From positions 62,001-126,000 of the forward strand of contig CAZGYG010000001.1 in NCBI GenBank assembly GCA_964530335.1: 64,000 nt of DNA, read 5' to 3'. The stretch comes from VGDP01 sp964530335 (GTDB lineage Bacteria > Pseudomonadota > Alphaproteobacteria > SP197). A program made the translations under genes and the position numbers. Positions 1 through 8,494 of the stretch are shown one piece after another. A model generated the notes under the pieces. It did not search any database. It was not told the origin of the DNA and was given only the letters and a program-made list of their open reading frames with translations. Positions within the stretch are counted from its first letter, which is position 1; the number at the start of each line of letters is the position of its first letter.

Positions 1-536
1 TGATCCATGCGATTCGCGCGGCGACCCCGACCACCACGATCGAGGTGCTGACGCCGGACTTCCTGCGCAAGCCGGGCGCGGGCGAGGCGGTGATCGCCGC
101 GCGCCCTGACGTCTACAACCACAACATCGAGACCGTGCCCCGGCTCTACCGCGAGGTGCGGCCCGGCGCGCGCTACTTCGCCAGCCTGCAATTGCTCGCC
201 ACGGTCAAGCAGCGCGACCCGACGATCTTCACCAAGTCGGGGCTGATGGTCGGGCTTGGCGAATCCCGCGCCGAGATTCTCCAGGTGCTCGATGACCTGC
301 GCGCCGCCGACGTCGACTTCGTGACCATGGGTCAGTACCTGCAACCGACGCCGCGCCATCACGCGGTCGAACGCTTCGCGCCGCCCGAGGAGTTCGCGGA
401 GCTGGCCGAGGCGGCGCGCGGCAAGGGCTTCCTGATGGTGGCGGCGAGCCCGCTCACACGCTCGTCCTACCACGCGGACCGCGATTTCAGGGCGCTCCGT
501 CAGGCGCGTGTCGATCGGCTGGCCGCCGCGGGTTAG
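1..536 (+). CDS. lipA: Lipoyl synthase, 3' part (5' end outside window)
   Basis: C-terminal half of the radical-SAM enzyme that inserts two sulfurs into protein-bound octanoyl groups to make lipoyl cofactors for pyruvate and 2-oxoglutarate dehydrogenases. The reading frame is open from base 3; the GTG at 45 is internal. Family signatures seen are PDVYNHNIETVPRLY, a KSGLMVGLGE stretch and MGQYLQPTPRHH near the end, followed by the usual SSYHAD tail. The N-terminal CxxxCxxC cluster motif lies off the left edge. The stop codon abuts the ATG of the next gene with no gap, so the two are probably co-transcribed; lipA next to a coq10-like gene is a common alphaproteobacterial arrangement. Confidence 0.96.
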   Translation, partial: IHAIRAATPTTTIEVLTPDFLRKPGAGEAVIAARPDVYNHNIETVPRLYREVRPGARYFASLQLLATVKQRDPTIFTKSGLMVGLGESRAEILQVLDDLRAADVDFVTMGQYLQPTPRHHAVERFAPPEEFAELAEAARGKGFLMVAASPLTRSSYHADRDFRALRQARVDRLAAAG

Positions 537-1013
537 ATGCCGGCTCATTCCGAGAGCCGCGTGCTGCCTTACACGGCCGAGCAGCTTTATGGGCTGGTCG
601 CCGACATCGAACGCTACCCGGAGTTCCTGCCGTGGTGCCGCGCGGTCCGCGTGCGCGAGCGCGACGGGTCGGCGCTCGTCGCCGACATGGTCATCGGGTT
701 CCGCATGTTGCGCGAGTCCTTCACCTCGCGCGTCACCCTCGATCCGGGGCGGGCGATCGACGTCGGGTATTTGAACGGGCCGTTCCACCACTTGCACAAC
801 CGCTGGCGTTTTTCCGACCGCGCCGAAGGCGGTTGCCTGGTCGAGTTCGACGTGGCGTTCGAATTCCGTTCGGCGCTTCTGCGCCGGGTCATAGGTGCCC
901 TGTTCGGCGAGGCGGTCCGCCGCCTGGTTCACGCCTTCGAGCTGCGCGCCCGCGACCTCTACGGTCCGCCGGCCGCGCCGCGCGATGCACCCCGCGGCAC
1001 GCGCCCGGCCTGA
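537..1013 (+). CDS. Coq10/RatA-type START-domain protein
   Basis: 158-residue single START/SRPBCC domain protein of the Coq10 family, which binds ubiquinone and helps its delivery to the respiratory chain; the homologous E. coli protein is named RatA/PasT. The start YTAEQLYGLVADIERYPEFL is the family hallmark, and the later stretch YLNGPFHHLHNRW matches the polyketide-cyclase fold. The ATG directly follows the lipA stop. The tail after about residue 143 is Pro/Arg-rich and likely disordered. It converges on mazG with 4 bp between stops. A toxin role is not implied: no partner antitoxin is visible. Confidence 0.88.
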   Translation: MPAHSESRVLPYTAEQLYGLVADIERYPEFLPWCRAVRVRERDGSALVADMVIGFRMLRESFTSRVTLDPGRAIDVGYLNGPFHHLHNRWRFSDRAEGGCLVEFDVAFEFRSALLRRVIGALFGEAVRRLVHAFELRARDLYGPPAAPRDAPRGTRPA

Positions 1014-1017
1014 ACCC

Positions 1018-1964
1018 TCAATCCTGTTCGGCTGGCCGCTCGTGGCTCTTGGCGGCCTGCCAGTGCCGTTCCATCTCGTCGAGCGAGGCCTCGGCGGTCG
1101 AACGGCCCGACGCCGCGAGCGCGTCCTCGACGTAGCCGAAACGCGAAATGAACTTGGCGTTGGTCCGGCGCAGCGCGGCTTCGGCGTTGATGTTCAAGTG
1201 ACGCGCAAGGTTGACGACGGCGAACAACAGGTCGCCAACCTCGTCCTCCAGCCTGGCCGCCGGCGCGCCTTCGGCGCGGGCCGCCGCCAATTCGGCCAGT
1301 TCCTCTTCGATCTTCGCCGTGACGGCATCGACGTTGTTCCAATCGAATCCGACGCTTGCGGCACGAACTTGCAGCTTCCGCGCACGTTCGAGCGCGGGCA
1401 GGGCGAGCGCCACGCCGGANNNNNNNNNNNNNNNNNNNNNNNNNNNNNNNNNNNNNNNNNNNNNNNNNNNNNNNNNNNNNNNNNNNNNNNNNNNNNNNNN
1501 NNNNNNNNNNNNNNNNNNNGAACTTGCAGCTTCCGCGCACGTTCGAGCGCGGGCAGGGCGAGCGCCACGCCGGACAGCGCGCCGCCGGTGCGCTCGGCGG
1601 CCTTGTGGGCCTCCCAGGCCACGGTCTGCGCCGCCGCGTCGGCAACGACGGCGTCGCCGAACACGTGGGGATGGCGCCGAACCATCTTGTCGCACAGCGC
1701 GTCGACCACGGCGTCGAAGCCGAACCGGCCGGCTTCCTCGGCCAGGCGCGCGTGAAACACCACCTGGAACAGCAGGTCGCCGAGCTCGGCGACCAGATCG
1801 GCCCAGTCGGAGCGCCGGATGGCGTCGGCGACCTCGTAGGCTTCCTCGATGGTGTACGGCGCGATCGTGGCGAAGGTCTGCTCACGGTCCCACGGACAAC
1901 CGGCTGCCGGATCGCGCAGACGCGCCATGATCCCGAGCAGGCGGGGGATGTTGCCGCTGGTCAT
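1018..1964 (-). CDS. mazG: Nucleoside triphosphate pyrophosphohydrolase MazG (interrupted by assembly gap)
   Basis: All-alpha NTP-PPase that hydrolyses NTPs to NMP and PPi. As written the gene is broken by 100 Ns, but the 55 bp on each side of the gap are identical. Collapsing one copy plus the Ns (155 bp) brings the two frames together and gives one 263-residue protein, the length of E. coli MazG. The N-terminal domain has CPWDREQT (23-30), the EEAYE metal site (40-44) and ELGDLLFQ (61-68); a second MazG domain has EEELAEL and EDEVGDLLF. A GAGAGG Shine-Dalgarno precedes the ATG at 1964. A perfect palindrome sits 22 bp upstream of the start. Confidence 0.93.
1365..1574. repeat. Exact 55-bp duplication flanking the gap (assembly artefact)
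   Basis: 1365-1419 and 1520-1574 are identical, starting GAACTTGCAGCTT and ending CACGCCGGA. Both encode the same MazG peptide (minus strand). I read it as a contig-end overlap, not a biological repeat. Confidence 0.93.
1420..1519. other. Assembly gap of 100 N, probably spurious
   Basis: Exactly 100 Ns, the conventional size for a gap of unknown length. The 55 bases before it (1365-1419) are repeated exactly after it (1520-1574), the signature of two contigs overlapping by one k-mer of 55 that were scaffolded instead of merged. Removing 155 bp restores the mazG frame. Confidence 0.95.
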
Positions 1965-1985
1965 GGGCGCCTCTCCGTCTCGCTC

Positions 1986-2001
1986 ATGCGATATATCGCA
2001 T
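1986..2001. promoter_or_regulatory. Perfect 16-bp palindrome upstream of mazG
   Basis: ATGCGATATATCGCAT reads the same on both strands and sits in an AT-rich island (about 1984-2025) inside otherwise very GC-rich DNA. On the minus strand it overlaps the region where a mazG core promoter would lie, about 40 bp before the Shine-Dalgarno. It resembles an operator for a dimeric repressor; no candidate regulator gene is adjacent. Confidence 0.5.
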
Positions 2002-2039
2002 AATATTGATTATGGTAATTTCGCCAGTCCGTGGCCGTT

Positions 2040-2507
2040 TCACGGATAGGTCGGGAAATGAAGGTCCCGCGCGCTCCGCCTGGGCACCTCGACCCAGGGC
2101 GCCCGAAAATCGAGCATGACGTGCTTGCGCCGCCGCGGCTTGGGCAGCGGCGTGTCGATCGCCGAGGCAAACGGATGCAGCAGATCGGGCCAGCGCGGGT
2201 CGAACACCCACAGCGCGCTGCCGCACTTGCCGCAGAAGCTTCGCCGGCACTCGCTGAGCCTGCCCTTGCCCCGTGGCTCGTCCGGCGCGTCGGCGATGCG
2301 GTCGGTGCGCGCCCGGTAGACCCGAATGTGCTTGCCCCCGCGCACCTTCAACGTCCGGGCCTTGGCGAACATGTTGATGGCGTAGCCGCCGCCGCCGGCG
2401 GTCTTGCGGCAGATCGAGCAGTAGCAGCGCATGTAGGGCGCATATGGCGTCTCCGCCTCGACCGTGAAACGCACCGCGCCGCAGTGACAGGAACCGTCGA
2501 GCTTCAT
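2040..2507 (-). CDS. GFA-family (glutathione-dependent formaldehyde-activating enzyme-like) zinc protein
   Basis: 155-residue protein of the GFA/CENP-V fold, a beta-sandwich holding two zinc ions through Cys. Seen directly: CHCGAVRF (C7, C9), CYCSICRK (C28, C30, C33) and FCGKCGSALW near residue 95. The family name comes from Paracoccus Gfa, reported to speed S-hydroxymethylglutathione formation; most members have no proven reaction, so the substrate here is unknown. Its ATG overlaps the stop of the upstream cyclase gene by 4 bp (ATGA), indicating translational coupling. The final stretch is basic, with an RRRK run. Confidence 0.85.
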   Translation of the reverse strand: MKLDGSCHCGAVRFTVEAETPYAPYMRCYCSICRKTAGGGGYAINMFAKARTLKVRGGKHIRVYRARTDRIADAPDEPRGKGRLSECRRSFCGKCGSALWVFDPRWPDLLHPFASAIDTPLPKPRRRKHVMLDFRAPWVEVPRRSARDLHFPTYP

Positions 2508-4345
2508 GGCATGCCTCCAATCTTCGCCGTAGCGGGTTCCGGCGCGGCCGGCAGCCGATGGAACCGGACGCGCTCGTCGAACCCCTTCAACTGGGCGGCA
2601 TCCTCGACGATCGGACCGTCCGCGAGCAGCCGGGCCACGTCCGGGTCGCCGACCATCGTCTCTGACAGCACGATCTCGCCGCCGTGGCAATGGCCTTGGA
2701 GCCGCGCCGCCATGTTGACGGTCGAACCGAAGTAGTCGAGCCGTTCGTTGAGCGTCACCGCGATGCACGGCCCGACGTGAACCCCGATCTTGATCACCAG
2801 CGTCGCCCCGCCGTGCGTCGCCCCGCTGTGTGACGCATTCAGCGCGGCCACGTTGCGCCGGATCGCCAGGGCGGCCCCGGCCGCGTCGACCGGCCGGCTG
2901 AACGCCGCCATGACCGCGTCGCCGATCGTCTTGACGACGCCGCCGTCGTGGTCGCGGATCGCGCGCGCGAGGTACGCGAAATGCTCCCGCACCAGACCGT
3001 ACGCCGGGGCGTCGCCGACCCGGTTGTAGAGCGCGGTCGAGCCCTCCAGGTCGGTGAACAGCAGCGCCACGGTGGCGATCGCCACCTCGTCCCCCGGCCG
3101 CAGGGCCTCGGCCGCGAACAGGTCGCGAAACGCCTGGCTGGTCGTCAGGCGATGGGCGGTCAGCGCGTCGCGCACCCAGGCGCGTTCCTCGATCAGCAAC
3201 GTGACCTCGCGGGAGCCGCGGTTGACCAAACGCACCTGGCCCATGGGCGACGGCCCGCCGGCCGAAACCCCTGTGCCGTCGTACACGGTCTCGGGGAACG
3301 CCGCGCCGTCGGTGTCGACCGTCGCCTCGCCGCCGGGGTGGAGCGTGCGCAGGCGATAGGCGCCGGGCGCGAGGCGCGCCATGACCTCGCGCTGCTCGCC
3401 CGGCGCCAGCGTCTGCTGGACCAGGACGTGCGGCGTCGTCATCGGCCCGAACAGGCAGAATTCGCCGCCCGGCAGATCGCGCACGCTCGCGGCCGGACGG
3501 AACGTGATCTCGACGTTGGCGGCGAAGTCGCGCCCGTAGTCGATGTTGCACGACGGGCAGTGCGCGCCGGTCGGCAGCGCGTCGAGCGTCGCCACGCTGG
3601 CCTTGGCGCCCCGGCAGTTCGGGCACAGCAACTCCCAGTGCAGCTCCAGCAGGCCCGCCCTGGTCGCCTGGAGCATGCACTCGACGACGTCGCGCGGCTC
3701 GGCGTTCCAGTGGCGCGCGAGCACGAGCGGCCTCATGCGCACCAGGTCGGCCTCCTGGGCACGGACGATATGGTCGGCCACGCGCCGCGCCAGGCCGTGT
3801 CCGAACGCCGTCGCCTCGATCTGGGCGATCAAGGCGTCGAGCCGCGCCTCCTGGTTCTGGTCGAGCCGGTACACCGCCGGGTACGGCCGCTCGGCATGGC
3901 CATCCAGGTAGGCGCGGACGTCGCCGGCCAGGGCGGTGAAAGTGCGTCCGACCCGGCGCATGAACCCGGCCTTGAGGATCAGCGCGCCGAGCAGCCCGGC
4001 CGGCACGACGTCGAGCCGGTAGTCGACGCGGCAGCCGCCGTTTTCCGGGGTTAGCTCGGCGTTGGCGCACAGCGAGCGGAACGGGCCATTGGCGAACACG
4101 CGGCAATGCCGGAAGCGCTGTGGGCGGACCCACTCGAGCGGCCGTTCCTCCCAGCGAACGACGAAGGGACCGACCGCGAGCTTCGCCGTGTACGTCACGC
4201 TGCCGTCAGGATTGGCGGTTTCGGCGACATCGTGGCGGGCGACGCCGGCGGCTTCGTTGAAGCGCTTGGTGTCGGCCAGGAGTTCCCACACCTGGTTCGG
4301 CGGCTGCGCGAAGCGCCAGACCCAGGTGCGCGAGACCGCTTTCAT
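2504..4345 (-). CDS. SRPBCC / zinc-ribbon / class III adenylate cyclase fusion
   Basis: 613-residue soluble protein. Residues about 1-150 form an SRPBCC (START-like) domain. Residues 150-400 resemble the region called DUF5939 in other cyclases and contain a zinc ribbon with CPNC (241-244) and CPSC (263-266). Residues 425-600 are a class III nucleotide cyclase: ALLFTDLEGST gives metal Asp432 and KTIGDAVMAAF gives Asp476, so it should be catalytically competent and is most likely an adenylate cyclase. No membrane segment is visible. I chose ATG 4345, which has AAAGG upstream; ATG 4387 would overlap the preceding gene and adds a non-conserved basic tail. It is coupled to the GFA gene. Confidence 0.85.
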   Translation of the reverse strand: MKAVSRTWVWRFAQPPNQVWELLADTKRFNEAAGVARHDVAETANPDGSVTYTAKLAVGPFVVRWEERPLEWVRPQRFRHCRVFANGPFRSLCANAELTPENGGCRVDYRLDVVPAGLLGALILKAGFMRRVGRTFTALAGDVRAYLDGHAERPYPAVYRLDQNQEARLDALIAQIEATAFGHGLARRVADHIVRAQEADLVRMRPLVLARHWNAEPRDVVECMLQATRAGLLELHWELLCPNCRGAKASVATLDALPTGAHCPSCNIDYGRDFAANVEITFRPAASVRDLPGGEFCLFGPMTTPHVLVQQTLAPGEQREVMARLAPGAYRLRTLHPGGEATVDTDGAAFPETVYDGTGVSAGGPSPMGQVRLVNRGSREVTLLIEERAWVRDALTAHRLTTSQAFRDLFAAEALRPGDEVAIATVALLFTDLEGSTALYNRVGDAPAYGLVREHFAYLARAIRDHDGGVVKTIGDAVMAAFSRPVDAAGAALAIRRNVAALNASHSGATHGGATLVIKIGVHVGPCIAVTLNERLDYFGSTVNMAARLQGHCHGGEIVLSETMVGDPDVARLLADGPIVEDAAQLKGFDERVRFHRLPAAPEPATAKIGGMP

Positions 4346-4352
4346 GGTGCCT

Positions 4353-5135
4353 TTAGGCGGCGCCCGACGGCTCGATGACCAAGCCATCGTAGGCGGGCTC
4401 CACGCCCGCCGGCAGCTCGGCCTTGATGCCGTCGTAGTCGAGCTCGTGGCCCATGTGGGTCAGCACCGCGCGGCGCGGCGCCGCGCGCCGGATCCACCCC
4501 AATGTCCTTTCCAGGTGCGAGTGGATGTAGTTCGGGCCGCGGCTCTGGCAATCGACGATCCAGGTGTCGATGCCTTCGAGCGCCGCGAACGCTTCGTCGT
4601 CGAGCTCGCTCACGTCGGTGGAATAGGCGAAGCCGCCGACGCGGAACCCGAGTGTCGTCATCGTCGACCCATGGTGCTGGACGAACGGCCGGACCGTGAC
4701 GCCGGATACGGCGAACGGCCCCGCGATGGCGCGGGCCACGAGCGCAGGGCGGAACCAGCCTCCCGTCGGCCCGGGCCCCGCGCCGAAGGCATAGCCGAAC
4801 CGCCGTTCCAGTTCGGCCAGGGTTTCCGGCGCGGCCCAGGCGTCGAGCGGCGATTCGATGGTGCGGCAGACCAGGCGCAGATCGTCGAGCCCGTGGCAGT
4901 GATCGGCGTGGGCGTGCGTGAACAGCACGGCATCGAGCCGCGACGTCCCGGTATCGAGGAGCTGCGCCCGCAGGTCCGGCGAAGCGTCGATCAGCAGGCG
5001 GACCTCGCCCGCTTCAATCAGCACCGACGACCTTCGCCGCCGGTTGCGCGGTTCGGGCGACACGCAAACGGCGCAGCGGCAACCGAGCACGGGCACGCCG
5101 CCCGAGGCGCCGCAGCCCAGCACGGTCACGCGCAC
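4353..5135 (-). CDS. PhnP-like metallo-beta-lactamase-fold phosphodiesterase
   Basis: About 260-residue MBL-fold hydrolase of the PhnP/RNase Z-like branch. It opens VTVLGCGASGGVPVLGCRCAVC, followed by the metal site FTHAHADHCHG and later histidines in THMGHELDYDG. PhnP hydrolyses cyclic ribose phosphates, but without phn genes nearby the true substrate may differ. The frame offers two GTG starts: 5135 (gives the family-typical MRVTVLGCG) or 5129, which overlaps the tatD stop by 4 bp (GTGA). This member regularly follows tatD in alphaproteobacterial dacC-tmk-holB-metG-tatD strings. Confidence 0.85.
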   Translation of the reverse strand: MRVTVLGCGASGGVPVLGCRCAVCVSPEPRNRRRRSSVLIEAGEVRLLIDASPDLRAQLLDTGTSRLDAVLFTHAHADHCHGLDDLRLVCRTIESPLDAWAAPETLAELERRFGYAFGAGPGPTGGWFRPALVARAIAGPFAVSGVTVRPFVQHHGSTMTTLGFRVGGFAYSTDVSELDDEAFAALEGIDTWIVDCQSRGPNYIHSHLERTLGWIRRAAPRRAVLTHMGHELDYDGIKAELPAGVEPAYDGLVIEPSGAA

Positions 5136-5896
5136 GGCGTCGCCTTGGCGAACACGCGGAAGAAGGTCGCCGTCGTCGCCTCGGCCAGGGCCTCGGGCGC
5201 CACCCCCTTGAGCTCGGCGACCAGTCGGGCGGTCAGGGCGACGAACGAGGGTTCGTTGGGCTTGCCACGCATGGGCACCGGCGCCAGGTACGGCGCGTCG
5301 GTCTCCACCAGCATCCGGTCGAGCGGCACCATGCGGGCGACGTCGCGCAGCTCGTTCGCGGTCTTGAACGTGACGATGCCGGAGAACGAGATCACGAAGC
5401 CCAGATCGAGGCAGCGTCGCGCCATGGCCCGATCCGACGAGAAGCAGTGGATCACTCCCCTCGCCTCGCCCGCCCCGCCCAGCACCTCGACGGTGTCGTC
5501 GTCGGCATCGCGCGTGTGCACGATCAGAGGCAGGCCGCAGGCGCGCGCCGCGTCGACGTGAATGCCGAAGGCTTCGCGCTGGATGCCGCGCGGGGCGTGG
5601 TCGTAGTAGTAGTCGAGCCCGGTTTCGCCGATGCCGATGACCCTTAGGTGGGCGGCGTGCGCGACCAGTGCCTCGGCGCTGACCGGTTCGCTCGCCGTGT
5701 TGTGCGGGTGGACGCCGACCGAGCAGTAGACGCGGTCGTGGGCCTCGGCGATGGCGCGCACGCGCTCGAACGTGGACAGCCGGGTGCCGATCGTCTGCAT
5801 CAGCCCGACGCCAGCCGCCTCGGCGCGCGCGAGCACGCCCGCCATGTCCCCGGCCAGCTCGGGAAAATCCAGGTGGCAGTGGCTGTCGACCAGCAC
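5126..5896 (-). CDS. tatD: TatD-family metal-dependent deoxyribonuclease
   Basis: 256-residue TIM-barrel hydrolase (TatD/YcfH family) that acts as a metal-dependent 3'-5' exonuclease in DNA quality control. Metal ligands are visible in DSHCHLDF (residues 3-10), IGETGLDYYY, VHTRDAD, IHCFSS and LVETDAPYLAPV. Start is GTG; its G is the last base of the metG stop (TAGTG), giving a 1-bp overlap. It could be called YcfH rather than TatD proper: genome position next to metG and holB fits YcfH better. Confidence 0.92.
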   Translation of the reverse strand: MLVDSHCHLDFPELAGDMAGVLARAEAAGVGLMQTIGTRLSTFERVRAIAEAHDRVYCSVGVHPHNTASEPVSAEALVAHAAHLRVIGIGETGLDYYYDHAPRGIQREAFGIHVDAARACGLPLIVHTRDADDDTVEVLGGAGEARGVIHCFSSDRAMARRCLDLGFVISFSGIVTFKTANELRDVARMVPLDRMLVETDAPYLAPVPMRGKPNEPSFVALTARLVAELKGVAPEALAEATTATFFRVFAKATPCA

Positions 5897-7452
5897 TAGC
5901 GCACGCCTTCCTCGACGTAGCGCGGAAAAACCGCCGACGGCGCCGGCACCGGCGTGCCGGCGACGAGCGCGCCGGCCGGGCCCAGGTGCGCGAAGTCCCG
6001 CGTGTCCGCCGGCACCGCGAGCTGGTCGAGCACCTTGGCTGCCGCCCCCGGAACGACCGGCTGGGCCAAGATCGCCAGGTGGCGGATCGTCTCGGCCAGC
6101 ACCCACAGCACCGTCGCCATGCGCGCCAGACCGCGGCGGCGATGCAGCGCCCACGGCGCCTGTTCGTCGACGTAACGGTTCGAACGGCCGACGACCTCCC
6201 ACAGGTCCGTGAGCGCGGTGTGGAACATCTGCGCGCGCATGGCCTCCCGCTGCCGGGGCAACAGCCCGTGGGCGGCGGCAAGCAGCGCCCGGTCCGCGTC
6301 CGTGAGCGGTCCCGGCGCCGGCACCTTGGCCGCGCAGTTCTTGGCGACCATGCTCAGCACGCGCTGCACCAGGTTGCCGAAGTCGTTGGCCAAGTCGCCG
6401 TTGAGCCGGCCGATCAGCGCGCGCTGCGAGAAATCGCCGTCGTTGCCGAACGGCACCTCGCGCAACACGAAGTAGCGCAGCGCATCGACCCCGCAGCGCG
6501 CGGCCAGCGCGCGCGGGTCGATAACGTTGCCCAGCGACTTCGACATCTTCTGGCCTTCCATGGTCCACCAGCCGTGGGCGAACACCCGGCGCGGCGGCTC
6601 GAGCCCGGCGGCCATGAGGAACGCCGGCCAGTAGATCGCGTGGAAGCGCACGATGTCCTTGCCAACCATGTGCAGATCGGCCGGCCAGTAGCGCGGATAA
6701 AGCCCGTTTCCGGTGTCCGGGTAGCCCACCGCGGTCATGTAGTTGGCGAGCGCGTCGAACCACACGTACATCACGTGCCCCGGCGCGTCCGGCACCGGGA
6801 TGCCCCAGCCGAACGAGGTGCGCGAGAGCGAGAGATCCTGCAGGCCCGAGCGCACGAAGGCGATCACCTCGTTGCGCCGGGATTCCGGCGCGACGAACTC
6901 CGGCCGCTCGTCGTAGAGCCGCAGCAGCCGCTCGCCCCAGGCCGACAGCCGGAAGAAAAAGCTCGGTTCCTCGACCCATTCCACCGGCGCGCCGCTGGGC
7001 GCGAGCTTCTCGCCCTTGGGGCCGAGGGTCAGTTCGCCCTCGCCGTAGAAGGCCTCGTCGCGCACGGCGTACCAGCCGGCGTACGTGCCGAGGTAGATCT
7101 CCCCGCGCGTCACCAGCTCGCGCCACAACGCCTGCACTCCCGCGATATGCCTGGGCTCGGTCGTGCGGATGAAGTCGTCGGTCTCGACCTCGAGCGCGGG
7201 CCACAGCTCGCGGAACCTCTGGGAGACCTCGTCGGTGAACGCCTGGGGCGACATGCCGGCCGCCACCGCCGACTTCTCGACCTTCTGGCCGTGCTCGTCG
7301 GTACCGGTCAGGAAGCGCACGTCATGGCCGTCGAGCCGCATGAAGCGGGCCAGAACGTCGCACGCGATCGCCGTGTAGGCGTGCCCGAGGTGCGGGCTGT
7401 CGTTCACGTAGTAGATCGGCGTCGTGACGTAAAACGTTCGGCGCTCGGCCAT
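5896..7452 (-). CDS. metG: Methionyl-tRNA synthetase
   Basis: 518-residue class I aminoacyl-tRNA synthetase charging tRNA-Met. The HIGH-box equivalent is HLGH (21-24) and the KMSKS loop occurs in EGQKMSKSLGNVIDP near residue 300. FLTGTDEHGQK is the family signature. This is the short form without the C-terminal EMAP/tRNA-binding domain found in the ~680-residue E. coli enzyme. It lies 22 bp after holB and directly before tatD on the same strand. Confidence 0.97.
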   Translation of the reverse strand: MAERRTFYVTTPIYYVNDSPHLGHAYTAIACDVLARFMRLDGHDVRFLTGTDEHGQKVEKSAVAAGMSPQAFTDEVSQRFRELWPALEVETDDFIRTTEPRHIAGVQALWRELVTRGEIYLGTYAGWYAVRDEAFYGEGELTLGPKGEKLAPSGAPVEWVEEPSFFFRLSAWGERLLRLYDERPEFVAPESRRNEVIAFVRSGLQDLSLSRTSFGWGIPVPDAPGHVMYVWFDALANYMTAVGYPDTGNGLYPRYWPADLHMVGKDIVRFHAIYWPAFLMAAGLEPPRRVFAHGWWTMEGQKMSKSLGNVIDPRALAARCGVDALRYFVLREVPFGNDGDFSQRALIGRLNGDLANDFGNLVQRVLSMVAKNCAAKVPAPGPLTDADRALLAAAHGLLPRQREAMRAQMFHTALTDLWEVVGRSNRYVDEQAPWALHRRRGLARMATVLWVLAETIRHLAILAQPVVPGAAAKVLDQLAVPADTRDFAHLGPAGALVAGTPVPAPSAVFPRYVEEGVR

Positions 7453-7474
7453 TTCGATCCTCGCGTGGGAGCGG

Positions 7475-8494
7475 TCAGGCGCGCGTGGCGTCGGCCAGGG
7501 CCGCGAAGGCGGCGATCACCACGTGCTTGCGGTCCAGCCTGAGGCCGTCCGCCTGACGCGCCAATTGGCCCAACTTTTCCCACACCTCCACCCAGCCATC
7601 AAGGCTGCCCGGGCCGGGATGCGCGCTCGCGCCGGCCACATCGGCGCGCACGCGGCGCTCGATCCAAGTGCGCACGAGCTCGAGCCCGACGCGGAACGTG
7701 TCCTCCGCGCCGCGCCGCGACCAGCGATCGGCCAGGGCATGGACCGCCTCGTCGTCGAGCGACGGCAACCCGCCCGCGATCGTCGCGATCTCCTGGTAAA
7801 GGCTCGTTCCGCCCGCAGCGGCCACGGCGAGCGCCCGGCCCGGGCTGCCCTCGGCCAGGGCCGCCAGGGGCCCCGCCTCGGCCGGGTCCTCGAGGTACGG
7901 TCGGATGAGGCGCACGACATCCGCCTCGGGCAGAGGTCGCAGGTCGAGCCTCAGGCAGCGCGAGCGCAGCGTCGGCAGGAGCCGCGCGGGAGCGTGGGCG
8001 ACGAGCAGCAGCACGGCACGCGACGGCGGTTCCTCGAGCACCTTGAGCAAGGCGTTGGCGGCGTTCGGGTTCAGATCGTCGGCGGCGTCGACGACGATGG
8101 CACGCCACGGCGCGATCGCCGGCGTCAAGTGCAGGAACGCCCCCGCCGCGCGCACGTCGTCGATGACGATCTCGCCGCGCAGCCGGCCGCCATCGTCCGC
8201 GGCACGCTCGAGGGTCGTCAGGTCGGGATGACTGCCGGCGGCGATGAGGCGAAACGCCCGGTCGTCGGCGTCGACGTCGAGCGAGCCGTCGAGCCGTTCC
8301 GGCATGCCGGCGAGCAGCCAACGGGCGAAGCGATAGGCGAGCGTCGCCTTGCCGATGCCGCGCGGGCCCGTGATCAGCCAGGCGTGGGCCAGGCGGCCGG
8401 AGCGCGCCGCCGCCGCCAGCGCGCGCTCGGCCTCGACGTGGCCGACCAGCGCGCTCTGCCGCCTGGGCTCGGGCGGCGCCGCGGTTTCGCTCAC
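7475..8494 (-). CDS. holB: DNA polymerase III delta-prime subunit
   Basis: 339-residue AAA+ clamp-loader subunit. Walker A is GPRGIGKAT (43-51), the Walker B-like region is IVVDAADDLN, and ANALLKVLEEPPSRAVLLL with an LRSRC arginine-finger motif (about 180-210) is diagnostic for DnaX/HolB proteins. The C-terminal third is the alpha-helical collar. Start is GTG 8494, overlapping the tmk stop by 4 bp (GTGA). Confidence 0.94.
   Translation of the reverse strand: MSETAAPPEPRRQSALVGHVEAERALAAAARSGRLAHAWLITGPRGIGKATLAYRFARWLLAGMPERLDGSLDVDADDRAFRLIAAGSHPDLTTLERAADDGGRLRGEIVIDDVRAAGAFLHLTPAIAPWRAIVVDAADDLNPNAANALLKVLEEPPSRAVLLLVAHAPARLLPTLRSRCLRLDLRPLPEADVVRLIRPYLEDPAEAGPLAALAEGSPGRALAVAAAGGTSLYQEIATIAGGLPSLDDEAVHALADRWSRRGAEDTFRVGLELVRTWIERRVRADVAGASAHPGPGSLDGWVEVWEKLGQLARQADGLRLDRKHVVIAAFAALADATRA

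Noticed and set aside
1365..1574. A biological tandem duplication inside mazG
   Set aside because: The two copies are exactly 55 bp, touch a 100-N gap and disrupt the frame; a missed contig overlap explains all three facts.
2040..7204. Very long minus-strand frames spanning several genes (2040-4133, 4353-6281, 5126-7204)
   Set aside because: They result from GC-rich codon structure in which frames stay open; homology motifs switch to the smaller genes with proper starts, and the extra parts are Arg/Pro-rich without family matches.
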